64,000 nt of DNA from Chromatiaceae bacterium (GCA_024235415.1 JACKML010000002.1:310001-374000), one strand, 5' to 3'. Positions 53,194-62,413 are shown, numbered from the stretch's first letter. The notes: generated from the letters alone by a model not told the origin. Translations and numbers: made by a program.

Positions 53194-53503
53194 CGCCTAT
53201 CTCCCGTCTTCACTCGTTTAATTGTAGGAATCGCGTCGCTGCCGACCGGAGTCCTGCAGCCACGTTGTGTACTCTTTTTGCTGCGTTGCAACAATCCACT
53301 AAAGCTACCCGCAGAACGACAATCGATCAATCTCCGCCGCGGATCCCCCGTAATCCGGGAAAAAATCCGAGATCGCTTTTTTATTGTTTTAGAACAGCTG
53401 GTTATGCCGCATAAGCAATTTTTGTGCAGCGCATCACAGGAGATAAATGCAAAGCATTGATAAACGCTATCCTGCACCGACCGCCACTGCCGCTCCCGGG
53501 CCG
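53194..53503. other. aceA upstream region
   Basis: This 310-base region lies between the aceA start and the end of the malic enzyme gene. It includes AT-rich tracts around 53370-53400 and the palindrome at 53402-53414. No gene was seen in it. Confidence 0.5.
53402..53414. promoter_or_regulatory. Palindrome upstream of aceA (possible LysR-type site)
   Basis: TTATGC-C-GCATAA is a perfect 6-1-6 inverted repeat of the T-N11-A form favoured by LysR-type regulators. It lies about 210 bases upstream of the aceA ATG, next to an AT-rich stretch that could hold the promoter. The regulator is not in the window. Confidence 0.4.
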
Positions 53504-55246
53504 CTACAAGGCACCCTCGGCGACCCTGTAGGGCAGGTACTCCGGGCGCCACATGCGCGACCTCACATAGTCGCCCAGCATCGCGAGATTCTCGCCATCC
53601 AGGTCCAGCCGGGTGGCCGAGCCGTCCCGTAGCGCCACCGCCAGTACCTTGGTCGCGACCTCGACACTCACCTCCCGCAGGTCGTTGATCGGAGGGAAGA
53701 TCCGCTCGCGTGACAGGTAGTGGCGTTCGGTATAGTCAGCCAGCGCAAATGCGGACTCGATGATCATGGCATCGCTGATGCGGCGACAGCGCCCGAGGAT
53801 GGCGGCGAAACCGATACCGGGGAAAACGAATGCGTTGTTGCCCTGACCGACAGGGACACGTGCGCCCTCGTATTCGGTGTCGGCAAACGGACTGCCGCTG
53901 GCAATGATCGCCTTGCCGTTGGTCCAGGCGATCAGGTCCTGGGGGATCGCCTCACAGTTTGACGTCGGGTTGGACAGCGGGAAGATGATCGGTCGGTCGG
54001 CGTTCTCCGCCATGTGCCTGACCAGCGGCTCGCTGAACAGGCCGCTGACCCCGGTCAGTCCCAGCAGGACTGTCGGCCTCGCCTGCTCGATCACCTCCAA
54101 CAGGCTCGGCACCTCGCCACTGATCGTCCAGTCGGCGTAGGTCTCCGGAAACTGGCTGACAGGCAGCTGGTAGCCCTGCGCCGACACCCCTTCGACGACC
54201 AGGCCGCCGATATCCATCACGAACATCTGACGCCGCGCCTGTTCGCGCGACAGGCCCTCATGCACCAGGCCCTGTTGAATCGCCTTGGCCACACCAACGC
54301 CACCGGCACCGGCGCCGACCACACAGATGCGCTGATCGGTCAGCGCCTCACCCTTGAGCTTGCATGCCGCGATCAATCCGGCCAGCGTCACCGCACCCGT
54401 GCCCTGGATATCGTCATTGAACGACGCAATGCGGTCGCGATATCGCTCGAGGACCTTGAACGCGACATCCTTGGCGAAGTCTTCCCACTGGATGACCGTC
54501 TTCGGCCAGCGTCGCTTGACGGCGTCGACAAAGCGGTCGACCAGCTCCAGATAGGCGTCACCGCGCAGGCGCGGCTCGTGAATGCCGAGGTAATCCGGGT
54601 CTTCGAGCAATTCCCGACGGTCGGTGCCGACATCGAAATTGACCGGCATGGTATGGAACGGGCTGACCCCTGCGCCGGCGGTATACAGTGCCAGTTTGCC
54701 GATGCAGATCGCCAGGCCGCCGTGTCCCTGGTCACCGATACCGAGGATGGCCGAGGAATCCGTGGCAACGATCATGCGGACATCCAACAGCGGGTAGTCG
54801 GCGAGGATCTGGTCGATATGGTCGATGTTCTTGGTCGATACCGTGATCCCGCGCGGCGCCTGGTAGAGGTCGCTGTACTGCTGGACCGCCTTACCCACAG
54901 TGGGCGTATAAACGATCGGCATCATCTCCTCGAGATGCTGCTGCAGAACGGCATAAAACCGCACCTCGGAGCGTTCCTGCATCGCGCGCAGATACTGGTA
55001 TTTCGCGATGTCATCCGGCTGACGGCAGAAACCGCGATATAGACGCGCCACCTGCTGCGGCAGATCGCAGACCTGTGGCGGCAGCATCCCTTCAAGCCCC
55101 AGCTCGCGGCGCTCACGTTCGCTGAACGCCGTACCTTTATTGGTGGCAGCAAGACGCAGCAGCGCATTGCCTCGCAGGTAGACCTCCAGATAACCCCTGC
55201 CCTCGCCGTCGGTTTTGTAGGCAAAGTAGGGACTCAGTCGTGCCAT
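53504..55246 (-). CDS. maeA: NAD-dependent malic enzyme
   Basis: This 580-residue enzyme is similar in length to E. coli MaeA/SfcA (565). Motifs include the Tyr region MMPIVYTPTVGKAVQQYSD, metal-binding FNDDIQGTGAVTLAGL, nucleotide-binding VVGAGAGGVGVAKAI and LSNPTSNCEAIPQD. It decarboxylates malate to pyruvate with NAD. It ends upstream of aceA and its start is 24 bases from the glcB stop on the same strand, so glcB and maeA may form one transcript. Confidence 0.93.
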   Translation of the reverse strand: MARLSPYFAYKTDGEGRGYLEVYLRGNALLRLAATNKGTAFSERERRELGLEGMLPPQVCDLPQQVARLYRGFCRQPDDIAKYQYLRAMQERSEVRFYAVLQQHLEEMMPIVYTPTVGKAVQQYSDLYQAPRGITVSTKNIDHIDQILADYPLLDVRMIVATDSSAILGIGDQGHGGLAICIGKLALYTAGAGVSPFHTMPVNFDVGTDRRELLEDPDYLGIHEPRLRGDAYLELVDRFVDAVKRRWPKTVIQWEDFAKDVAFKVLERYRDRIASFNDDIQGTGAVTLAGLIAACKLKGEALTDQRICVVGAGAGGVGVAKAIQQGLVHEGLSREQARRQMFVMDIGGLVVEGVSAQGYQLPVSQFPETYADWTISGEVPSLLEVIEQARPTVLLGLTGVSGLFSEPLVRHMAENADRPIIFPLSNPTSNCEAIPQDLIAWTNGKAIIASGSPFADTEYEGARVPVGQGNNAFVFPGIGFAAILGRCRRISDAMIIESAFALADYTERHYLSRERIFPPINDLREVSVEVATKVLAVALRDGSATRLDLDGENLAMLGDYVRSRMWRPEYLPYRVAEGAL

Positions 55247-55270
55247 GCGCTCCCCTTGGCCAGGCCTCGG

Positions 55271-57466
55271 TCAGGCGACCTGATGTCGCTGTTTCTTCAG
55301 TTCCACACGCCGTGCATGCAGGACCGGTTCGGTATAACCACTGGGCTGCACTCTCCCCTTCAGCACGAGATCGAGCGCCGCCTGAAACGCGATGCCGTCG
55401 TAGTCCGGCGCCATCGGCCGGTACTCGGGGTCGGCCGCGTTCTGCTGATCGACGACCACCGCCATGCGGCGCATGGTCTCGACGACCTGGGCCTCGTCAC
55501 AGATCCCATGATGCAGCCAGTTGGCGATGTGCTGGCTGGATATGCGCAATGTGGCGCGGTCCTCCATCAGGCCGACATCGTTGATATCCGGCACCTTCGA
55601 ACAACCGACTCCCTGATCGATCCAGCGCACCACGTAGCCGAGGATGCCCTGCGCGTTGTTGTCCAGCTCGCGCTGGATCTGCGCCGCCGACAGCCGCGAG
55701 GGATCCGCCATCAGCGGCGGCGTCAGGATGTCGTCGAGGCTGGCACGCGGGCGGGACTTGAGTTCGGCCTGCCGTTGCGCCACGTCGATATCATGATAGT
55801 GCATGGCATGCAGTGTCGCTGCGGTCGGTGATGGCACCCAGGCGCAGTTTGCACCTGCCTGTGGGTGCGCGGTCTTGGTCTGCACCATGTTTGCCATCTG
55901 GTCCGGGATCGCCCACATGCCTTTGCCGATCTGAGCGCGGCCGGCCAGTCCACAGGCCAGGCCGACATCGACGTTCCAGTCTTCGTACGCGGCAATCCAG
56001 GGTTGGGTCTTGATCTCGGCCTTGGGAAGCACCGGGCCGAGTTCCATGCTGGTGTGGATCTCATCGCCGGTGCGATCGAGAAAGCCGGTATTGATGAAGA
56101 TGACGCGCTCGCTGGCGGCGCGGATGCACTCCATCAGGTTGACCGTGGTGCGTCTCTCCTCGTCCATGATGCCGACCTTGAGGGTATTGCGCGCCAGGCC
56201 GAGTACATCCTCCACCCGCCCGAACAGGGTATTGGTAAAGGCGACTTCCTCCGGCCCGTGCATCTTCGGCTTGACGATATACACGCTGCCGCTTCGCGAA
56301 TTGCGGAAACGGCTGTTGCCGCGCAGATCGTGCATAGCGATCAGGCTGGTCAACATCGCATCCAGAATACCTTCCGGTATCTCGTGCCCCGACTGATCCA
56401 GGATGGCGTCATTGGTCATCAGGTGGCCGACGTTGCGCACCAGCATCAGGCTGCGGCCCGGCAGACTCAGCGTGCCACTTCGGGAAGACGTGTACTCACG
56501 GTCCGGGTTGAGTGCACGCTCGACCGGCTGGCCGCGCTTGTAGAAACGCTCGGACAGGCTGCCCTGCATCAGCCCGAGCCAGTTGCCATAGACCTGCACC
56601 TTGTCTTCCGCATCCACCGCCGCCACCGAGTCCTCGCAGTCCATGATCGTGGTCACGGCCGATTCGAGGTACACGTCGCGGATGCCGGCTGGGTGCAACT
56701 GCGCCACCGGGTGATCGCGCTCGATCACGATATCGATATGCAGTCCGTTGTTGCGCAGCACGATATTGCCGAGCTTTCCTTCGCGCTCGCGATAGCCGAC
56801 GAACTCGGCAGGATCGACCAGACCGGTGGTCCGACCGTCGGCCAGGGTCGCTGACAACCCCATGTGGTCATTGAAATGGACCAGTGCGTACTCGCTCACC
56901 TCGGCGTGCGAACCTTCGGTCAGTGGCACCGCATCGTCGAGAAACGCAGCGACCCGCGCGACAACTGCAGCACCGCGCTTCACGTTGAACGTCAGGCCTT
57001 TTTCCAGGCCGTCGTCTTCGGGTATCACGTCAGTGCCGTAAAAGGCATCGTACAGGCTGCCCCAACGCGCATTCGCGGCATTGAGTGCATAGCGTGCATT
57101 GTTGACCGGGACCACCAGCTGCGGACCGGCGACATGCGCAATCTCGTCGTCGACGTTGTCCGTGGTGATCGAGAAAGGTTCCCCTTCCGGCACCAGGTAG
57201 CCGATCCCGGACAGAAATGCCTTGTAAGCTGGCATGTCCAGTGGCTCACCGCGCCTTGCCAGGCACCATTCATCGACCTGTGCCTGCAGCTGCTCACGCT
57301 TGGACAACAGGGCCCGATTCAGCGGTGCAAGATCCGTGACGATGGCGCCAAATCCCTGCCAGAAGGCGTCGGTCGCCACACCGGTGCCGGGAAGGGCCTT
57401 GTTCTCGATGAAATCGTAAAGTGTTTTCGCAACCTGCAGGCCGCCGGCGGATATGCGCTCTGTCAT
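55271..57466 (-). CDS. glcB: Malate synthase G
   Basis: This 731-residue enzyme is the long (G) isoform, with E. coli GlcB at 723. The active-site regions are present: SVTTIMDCEDSVAAVDAEDK-like (here ESAVTTIMDCEDSVAAVD), EEVAFTNTLFGRVED, VGIMDEERRTTVNL and NTGFLDRTGDEIHTSM. It joins glyoxylate to acetyl-CoA to form malate, so it completes the glyoxylate bypass started by AceA. It is probably co-transcribed with maeA. Confidence 0.95.
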   Translation of the reverse strand: MTERISAGGLQVAKTLYDFIENKALPGTGVATDAFWQGFGAIVTDLAPLNRALLSKREQLQAQVDEWCLARRGEPLDMPAYKAFLSGIGYLVPEGEPFSITTDNVDDEIAHVAGPQLVVPVNNARYALNAANARWGSLYDAFYGTDVIPEDDGLEKGLTFNVKRGAAVVARVAAFLDDAVPLTEGSHAEVSEYALVHFNDHMGLSATLADGRTTGLVDPAEFVGYREREGKLGNIVLRNNGLHIDIVIERDHPVAQLHPAGIRDVYLESAVTTIMDCEDSVAAVDAEDKVQVYGNWLGLMQGSLSERFYKRGQPVERALNPDREYTSSRSGTLSLPGRSLMLVRNVGHLMTNDAILDQSGHEIPEGILDAMLTSLIAMHDLRGNSRFRNSRSGSVYIVKPKMHGPEEVAFTNTLFGRVEDVLGLARNTLKVGIMDEERRTTVNLMECIRAASERVIFINTGFLDRTGDEIHTSMELGPVLPKAEIKTQPWIAAYEDWNVDVGLACGLAGRAQIGKGMWAIPDQMANMVQTKTAHPQAGANCAWVPSPTAATLHAMHYHDIDVAQRQAELKSRPRASLDDILTPPLMADPSRLSAAQIQRELDNNAQGILGYVVRWIDQGVGCSKVPDINDVGLMEDRATLRISSQHIANWLHHGICDEAQVVETMRRMAVVVDQQNAADPEYRPMAPDYDGIAFQAALDLVLKGRVQPSGYTEPVLHARRVELKKQRHQVA

Positions 57467-57624
57467 GAAAAGACTTCCCTAAATTACAACTGATCTATCG
57501 TCACAAGACTAAGAGTAGTGCGCGGGAAATACTTATAGTTAATCCGTCAACCTCATCATAGGCTGGCGCAATCATGGTGGCGGCAGCACACGATGCCTCC
57601 CGCACCCGGCATTGCGGCGCACAG

Positions 57625-57661
57625 AAAAAGGCCCACCACCCTGTCGGGTGGCAGGCCTTTT
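57625..57661 (-). terminator. Rho-independent terminator after phaC
   Basis: In the minus-strand direction GGCCTGCCACCC-GACA-GGGTGGTGGGCC, with one internal mismatch region, is followed by TTTTT. It lies 20 bases after the phaC stop and ends the phaE-phaC transcript. Confidence 0.85.
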
Positions 57662-57680
57662 CGGGTCCGACGGCGTCCGA

Positions 57681-58742
57681 TCAGCGCTTGTTGAGCCACT
57701 CACCGATTGCCGGCGGGATGGTCTTCTGCGCCTTGCCGCTGACATAGATACCGATGTGGCCACCAGGGAACGACAGCTCGGTATAGTCCTTGCTGCCCAC
57801 CACCTTTTTGAGCGCCCTGGAGGCGTCCGGCGGCACCAGATGGTCCTGCTCGGCAAACACGTTGAGCACCGGCATCTTCACCTTGCGCAGATCGACGGTG
57901 TACTCACCGATCTGCACCTCGCCTTTCATCAGCTTGTTCTGTTGGAAGAAGTCCTTGATGAACTGACGGAAGGTCTCGCCAGCCTGATCCGGACTGTCGA
58001 ATATCCACTTTTCCATGCGCATGAAGTTTTTCAGCGCCTTGGGGTCGTCCATCAGGTCGACCACACCCAGGTATTTCTGCGCCATCAGCTGGTAAGGCTT
58101 GAGGTTCAGGAAGGTCCAGTTGAGCATCTCACCAGGGATGTTGCCCTGCGTATCGACCAGCAGGTCGATGTCCACGTTCTGCACCCAGTGGCTGAGCATG
58201 TTGTCCGGCGTCTTGAAGTCGACCGGGGTGACCATCGTCACCAGGTTCCTGACCTTTTCCGGGTGCATCGACGCATAGCAAAGGCTGAACGCACCGCCCT
58301 GGCAGATGCCCAGCAGGTTCAGCTTGTCGATGCCGTGACGCGCGCAGATGACGTCGATACAGCGATCGAGATAACCGTTGATGTAGTCGTCCATCGTCAG
58401 GTAACGATCGGCGGCGTCCGGATATCCCCAGTCGATCAGGTACACGTCCTGTCCGGCATCCAGCAGGCCACGGATGGTCGAACGGTTTTCCTGCAGGTCA
58501 GCCATGTAGGGGCGATTGACCAGTGCATACACGATCAATAGCGGCGTCTTGTTGCTCGCCGGCTGTTCACTCTTGTAGCGGTACAGCACCAGCTTGTCTT
58601 CCTTGTACACCACCTCTTTCGGGGTGATGCCGGTCGGGATATCGCCGACCTCCATGAGGTTGCCCACTCCCTTGGCCAGTTTTTCGTTGAAGCCGCGAGC
58701 CTCACTCAGGATCTCGTCGGGTCGCATCTGAAACGGAATCAT
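57681..58742 (-). CDS. phaC: PHA synthase class III, catalytic subunit
   Basis: This 353-residue protein is the expected size of class III PhaC. The catalytic triad can be placed: Cys147 in the lipase-like box GICQGG, Asp300 in AEQDHLV and His329 in FPGGHIGIYV. It polymerises (R)-3-hydroxyacyl-CoA on the granule surface together with PhaE. ATG 58742 begins MIPFQMRPDEIL. It follows phaE by 31 bases on the same strand. Confidence 0.95.
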   Translation of the reverse strand: MIPFQMRPDEILSEARGFNEKLAKGVGNLMEVGDIPTGITPKEVVYKEDKLVLYRYKSEQPASNKTPLLIVYALVNRPYMADLQENRSTIRGLLDAGQDVYLIDWGYPDAADRYLTMDDYINGYLDRCIDVICARHGIDKLNLLGICQGGAFSLCYASMHPEKVRNLVTMVTPVDFKTPDNMLSHWVQNVDIDLLVDTQGNIPGEMLNWTFLNLKPYQLMAQKYLGVVDLMDDPKALKNFMRMEKWIFDSPDQAGETFRQFIKDFFQQNKLMKGEVQIGEYTVDLRKVKMPVLNVFAEQDHLVPPDASRALKKVVGSKDYTELSFPGGHIGIYVSGKAQKTIPPAIGEWLNKR

Positions 58743-58773
58743 CTTTAAGTCACCCTTTGGTCTTGGTTCGCGG

Positions 58774-60192
58774 TCAGCCGAGCAGTTTCTTTGCCTGCCC
58801 GATCCAGTCGTCACGCAGGATGCGTCCCTGCGCCTTCAGCGCCTCGTCGAGCTGTTCTGCAAACTTGGTGTTCATCGCCGCCAGCTGGGCGTAATTCTTG
58901 ATGCCCTGGTCGTAAAGCTTTTCCGCCATCTTGGGGCCGATCCCCTTGATAGCCGTCAGGTCTTCCGCGACATCATCGATCGGCAGCCTGTCCTGTGCCG
59001 GCGCTTTGGCCTGCTGCTGTCTTGGCCGTGCCGCTTCGGGCCTGGCCTTGGCCAATTGCTCGATCTGCGCCCGCATCTCGGCAATCTCACGCCGCAGGTG
59101 GCGGTTCTCGCGGCGCTGTTCCTGCTGCCGGCGCTGTACGGTATCGATCTCCGAACGCGTCGGAATGTTCATCAGCTGGTAGTGCTGTTCCGCCAGCTCG
59201 TTCATGTCCTTGCGCACCCGCATCAGCGAGTTCACGAGATCGCCGTACACCACCTGGTATTCGTCGCTCATCACGAACTCACCGTAGGCCTCTTCGCTGG
59301 CGTCCACCCACATGTCATACAGGGCACGCAGCGACTCGATCTTCTGTCCCGCCGCGTGCATATCCTGCAGACGCTTCTGGACCGATTCCAGCGACGCCAG
59401 CGCGGTCTTGCCAAAGGCGACCTTGTAGGCGCGAAATGCCTCGTGGTACGTGAGCAGATGCCGCGCCAGCTGCTGGATGTGTTCCTGCTGCTCGCGCGTG
59501 TAACCCAGCCCCGGCACCGACAGTGCACGGCAGAACTGTTCCTGCGCTGCGCCCAGCCCCGGCATCTCGATGCCGCCGGGCAGATGGCCGGCAGCAATAT
59601 CCTTGAGGTAGTCCTGCGACATGTTCAGCCAGGGCGCGAGGGTGTCCGCCAGCTGCGCCCATGTGTTGAGCGTGGTGCCGCTGACGCCCGGCAGATCCGG
59701 CGTCGCCAGGTCCATGTTGTTCTGTACCTGCGCAATCCACTGCTGCAGTGCGGCCTGCATCGAGGACATCCACATCTGCATCGCCGCATCCGGTTGCTCC
59801 TGGCCAGACGCACCGAACATGCCCTCAGCCATCGACATGAAACTCTTGCCCATGTCGTAGAAGCGCTGCGCGACACCGCCGATGTCGCCCTGGGCCTGCG
59901 GCTTCACCGACGACCACCACTGTTCGACCATTCCGGTGAACGGGTTGGCTGCCCCGCCAAACGGGTTGCCACCCATCGGGTTCTGGGCGAACGGATTCTG
60001 CATGAAAGGGTTCTGTGCAAACGGGTTTGCGGTGAAAGACCCGAAGGCGCCAAAAGGATTGGCAGCGGGGCCCTGGGCGCCACCGACGCCCGATTTCCTG
60101 GCGAAATCGCTCCAGGTATCCCAGTATTTACGCTGGGTGGCGACCCAGTCGTTCATCAACGTCTCGTTCCAGTTGTTCGAATTTGTACTCAT
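58774..60192 (-). CDS. phaE: PHA synthase class III, PhaE subunit, with NPF repeats and HhH tail
   Basis: This 472-residue protein is longer than typical PhaE (about 360). Residues 1-40 start MSTNSNNWNETLMNDWVATQ. Residues 45-85 hold six Asn-Pro-Phe triplets, five of them in or next to a pentapeptide array (NPFAQ NPFMQ NPFAQ NPMGG NPFGG, residues 56-80). The PhaE core spans about 86-345 and is mainly helical. A coiled-coil stretch (RRQQEQRRENRHLRREIAEM) and a low-complexity linker follow. The last 65 residues (DLTAIKGIGPKMAEKLYDQG, ending IGQAKKLLG) look like a helix-hairpin-helix domain of the type found in other assembly proteins. It activates PhaC; the tail may bind DNA or protein. phaA-phaB-phaR are divergent. 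Confidence 0.9.
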   Translation of the reverse strand: MSTNSNNWNETLMNDWVATQRKYWDTWSDFARKSGVGGAQGPAANPFGAFGSFTANPFAQNPFMQNPFAQNPMGGNPFGGAANPFTGMVEQWWSSVKPQAQGDIGGVAQRFYDMGKSFMSMAEGMFGASGQEQPDAAMQMWMSSMQAALQQWIAQVQNNMDLATPDLPGVSGTTLNTWAQLADTLAPWLNMSQDYLKDIAAGHLPGGIEMPGLGAAQEQFCRALSVPGLGYTREQQEHIQQLARHLLTYHEAFRAYKVAFGKTALASLESVQKRLQDMHAAGQKIESLRALYDMWVDASEEAYGEFVMSDEYQVVYGDLVNSLMRVRKDMNELAEQHYQLMNIPTRSEIDTVQRRQQEQRRENRHLRREIAEMRAQIEQLAKARPEAARPRQQQAKAPAQDRLPIDDVAEDLTAIKGIGPKMAEKLYDQGIKNYAQLAAMNTKFAEQLDEALKAQGRILRDDWIGQAKKLLG

Positions 60193-60260
60193 AATCAGTG
60201 GTCCAAGGTGGTTCGTGGCAATTGCTTCTCGTGGCCCATCAACCGGCGTGTTCACCGGGT

Positions 60261-60276
60261 TTGTGCATTGCACCAA
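60261..60276. promoter_or_regulatory. PHA-locus repeat 1, possible PhaR site
   Basis: TTGTGCATTGCACCAA, an imperfect palindrome between divergent phaE and phaA. A second copy lies 35 bases downstream. PhaR-type repressors bind TGC/GCA-rich palindromes near PHA genes; binding here is inferred. Confidence 0.5.
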
Positions 60277-60295
60277 AACACGCTAACATGCATTC

Positions 60296-60311
60296 TTGTG
60301 CAGTGCAACAA
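60296..60311. promoter_or_regulatory. PHA-locus repeat 2, possible PhaR site
   Basis: TTGTGCAGTGCAACAA matches repeat 1 at 14 of 16 positions and has the same orientation. Both copies lie in the 234 bases between the phaE and phaA starts. Confidence 0.5.
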
Positions 60312-60327
60312 AGTTCAGTGGCCGCCA

Positions 60328-60351
60328 CCGGGCGACAAAAAAAACGCCCGG
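60328..60351. other. A-rich-loop hairpin upstream of phaA
   Basis: CCGGGCG (60328-60334) and CGCCCGG (60345-60351) form a perfect 7-base stem around a loop ACAAAAAAAA. It lies about 75 bases upstream of the phaA ATG. It may be a leader hairpin of the phaA transcript or simply DNA structure between the divergent promoters. Confidence 0.4.
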
Positions 60352-60426
60352 GGTGACGCTGACAGTCTAGTTACTTTAGCGCTCCCTGCCGCAGCCGCAG
60401 GGACCATTCAATAACCGGAGGATTTC

Positions 60427-61614
60427 ATGAGCAAAGATGTCGTAATCGTCGCGGCCGCGCGTACCGCAGTGGGTTCGTTTGGCGGCAGCCTGGCCGACGT
60501 ACCGGCGCACAAGCTGGGCGCAGCCGTGGTCAAGAACCTGCTTCAGCGCACGGGCCTGAAGCCCGACCAGATCGACGAGGTCATCCTCGGCCAGGTGCTG
60601 ACCGCAGGCTCCGGTCAAAACCCGGCGCGGCAGACCGTGATCGAGGCGGGGCTTTCTCAGGAGACCCCGGCGATGACGATCAACAAGGTCTGCGGCAGCG
60701 GCCTGAAGGCCGTACACCTCGCCTTCCAGGCGGTGATGTGTGGCGACGCCGATATCGTGATCGCGGGCGGCCAGGAAAACATGAGCGCCTCACCGCACGT
60801 CCTGCCGGCATCGCGCAAGGGCAAGATGATGGGCGACTGGCAGATGACCGACACCATGATCAAGGATGGTCTGTGGTGCGCTTTCAATGACTGCCACATG
60901 GGCATCACCGCTGAAAACATCGCCGACAAGTACAGCTTCAGCCGTGCCGAGCAGGATCTGTTCGCCGCCGAGTCGCAAAACCGCACCGAGAAGGCCCAGG
61001 CGGCCGGCAACTTCGATGCCGAGATCGTCCCGATCGAGATCCCGCAGCGCAAAGGTGACCCGGTGGTGTTCGCCAAGGACGAGTTTCCGCGCGCCGGCAC
61101 CACGGCCGAGAAACTGGGCGGCCTGCGTCCCGCGTTCAAGAAAGACGGTACCGTCACCGCAGGCAACGCCTCCGGTATCAACGACGGCGCCGCCGCCGTG
61201 GTCGTGATGTCGGCCGACAAGGCAGCTGAACTCGGCCTCAAGCCGCTGGTGCGCATCGTGTCGTTCTCCAGCGCCGGTGTCGACCCGGCGATCATGGGCA
61301 CGGGCCCGATCCCGGCAACCAAGAAGTGTCTGCAGAAGGCCGGCTGGGCGGTCGCCGATCTGGATCTGGTCGAGGCGAACGAGGCATTTGCCGCACAGGC
61401 GATGTCCGTGAACAAGGAGCTGGGCTGGGACATGGCCAAGGTCAACGTGTCCGGCGGTGCGATCTCGATCGGCCACCCGATCGGTGCATCGGGCGCTCGC
61501 GTGCTGGTCACCCTGCTGCACGGCATGCAGCGCGAACATGCTCGCAAAGGTTTGGCTACACTTTGTATCGGCGGCGGCCAGGGGGTCGCAATGGCCGTGG
61601 AAAGTGTGGGGTGA
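60427..61614 (+). CDS. phaA: Acetyl-CoA acetyltransferase (beta-ketothiolase)
   Basis: This 395-residue thiolase has the nucleophile Cys89 in NKVCGSGLKAVH, the His in GHPIGASGARVL and the second Cys in LCIGGGQGVAMAVE. It condenses two acetyl-CoA into acetoacetyl-CoA, the first step of PHB synthesis. ATG 60427 follows a GGAGGA sequence. Only one base separates its stop from the phaB ATG. It is divergent from phaE-phaC. Confidence 0.95.
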   Translation: MSKDVVIVAAARTAVGSFGGSLADVPAHKLGAAVVKNLLQRTGLKPDQIDEVILGQVLTAGSGQNPARQTVIEAGLSQETPAMTINKVCGSGLKAVHLAFQAVMCGDADIVIAGGQENMSASPHVLPASRKGKMMGDWQMTDTMIKDGLWCAFNDCHMGITAENIADKYSFSRAEQDLFAAESQNRTEKAQAAGNFDAEIVPIEIPQRKGDPVVFAKDEFPRAGTTAEKLGGLRPAFKKDGTVTAGNASGINDGAAAVVVMSADKAAELGLKPLVRIVSFSSAGVDPAIMGTGPIPATKKCLQKAGWAVADLDLVEANEAFAAQAMSVNKELGWDMAKVNVSGGAISIGHPIGASGARVLVTLLHGMQREHARKGLATLCIGGGQGVAMAVESVG

Positions 61615-61615
61615 G

Positions 61616-62353
61616 ATGCCTGAACTCAAAAACAAGGTAGCACTGATAACAGGTGGTACGGGCGGCATCGGGTCGGCCATTTGCCAACGGCTGGCCGACG
61701 CCGGTGTGCGCATCGCGACCACCTATCGGAATGCCGAAAAGGCCGAGGCCTGGGCGCAAGACCAGGCCTTCGAGCCTTTGCTGGTGGCGTGCGACGTCGG
61801 CGACTACGACGACTGCGTACGCATGAAGAGCGAGGTCGAATCGCGGCTGGGAACGGTCGATATCGTGGTCAACAACGCCGGGATCACGCGCGATGCCTCG
61901 TTTCGGAAGATCACAGTTGAGAAATGGCGACAGGTGATCAATGCCAATCTCGACAGTGTCTTCAACGTCTGTCACCAGTTCGTCAATGACATGAGCGAGC
62001 GTGGCTGGGGGCGGGTCATCAACATCGCCTCGGTCAACGGCCAGAAGGGTTGTTTCGGCCAGACCAACTACTGCGCAGCCAAGGCCGGGATGCACGGATT
62101 CACGATGGCGCTGGCACAGGAAGTGGCACGCAAAGGCGTCACGGTGAACACGGTGTCACCCGGGTATATCGCCACCGACATGGTGATGGCGGTGCGCGAA
62201 GACGTACGTGAGCAGATCATTGCGCAGATTCCGGCCGGTCGCCTGGGCAGGCCGGAAGAGATCGCGGCACTGGTCGCGTTCCTCGCGTCGGAGGATGCGG
62301 GGTTCATCACTGGCGCCAACTTCGCGTCCAATGGCGGCCAGCACATGCATTGA
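61616..62353 (+). CDS. phaB: Acetoacetyl-CoA reductase
   Basis: This 245-residue short-chain dehydrogenase has the cofactor motif TGGTGGIGSAI, the NNAG motif (VVNNAGITRDASF), the catalytic Ser region NIASVNGQKG and YCAAKAGMHGF with the Tyr-Lys pair. It reduces acetoacetyl-CoA to (R)-3-hydroxybutyryl-CoA with NADPH. The start at 61616 is the correct one; longer in-frame extension lies within phaA. Confidence 0.95.
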   Translation: MPELKNKVALITGGTGGIGSAICQRLADAGVRIATTYRNAEKAEAWAQDQAFEPLLVACDVGDYDDCVRMKSEVESRLGTVDIVVNNAGITRDASFRKITVEKWRQVINANLDSVFNVCHQFVNDMSERGWGRVINIASVNGQKGCFGQTNYCAAKAGMHGFTMALAQEVARKGVTVNTVSPGYIATDMVMAVREDVREQIIAQIPAGRLGRPEEIAALVAFLASEDAGFITGANFASNGGQHMH

Positions 62354-62407
62354 TTATGCAGTGCGCCGGGAATCCAATGCCTTATGCTTTTTGCCGGCGG
62401 GGTTCCG

Positions 62408-62413
62408 TATAAT
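62408..62413 (+). promoter_or_regulatory. Possible -10 box of phaR
   Basis: A perfect TATAAT lies 57 bases upstream of the phaR ATG. No good -35 box is seen at 16-18 bases, so phaR may have a weak or activated promoter besides read-through from phaAB. Confidence 0.4.
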
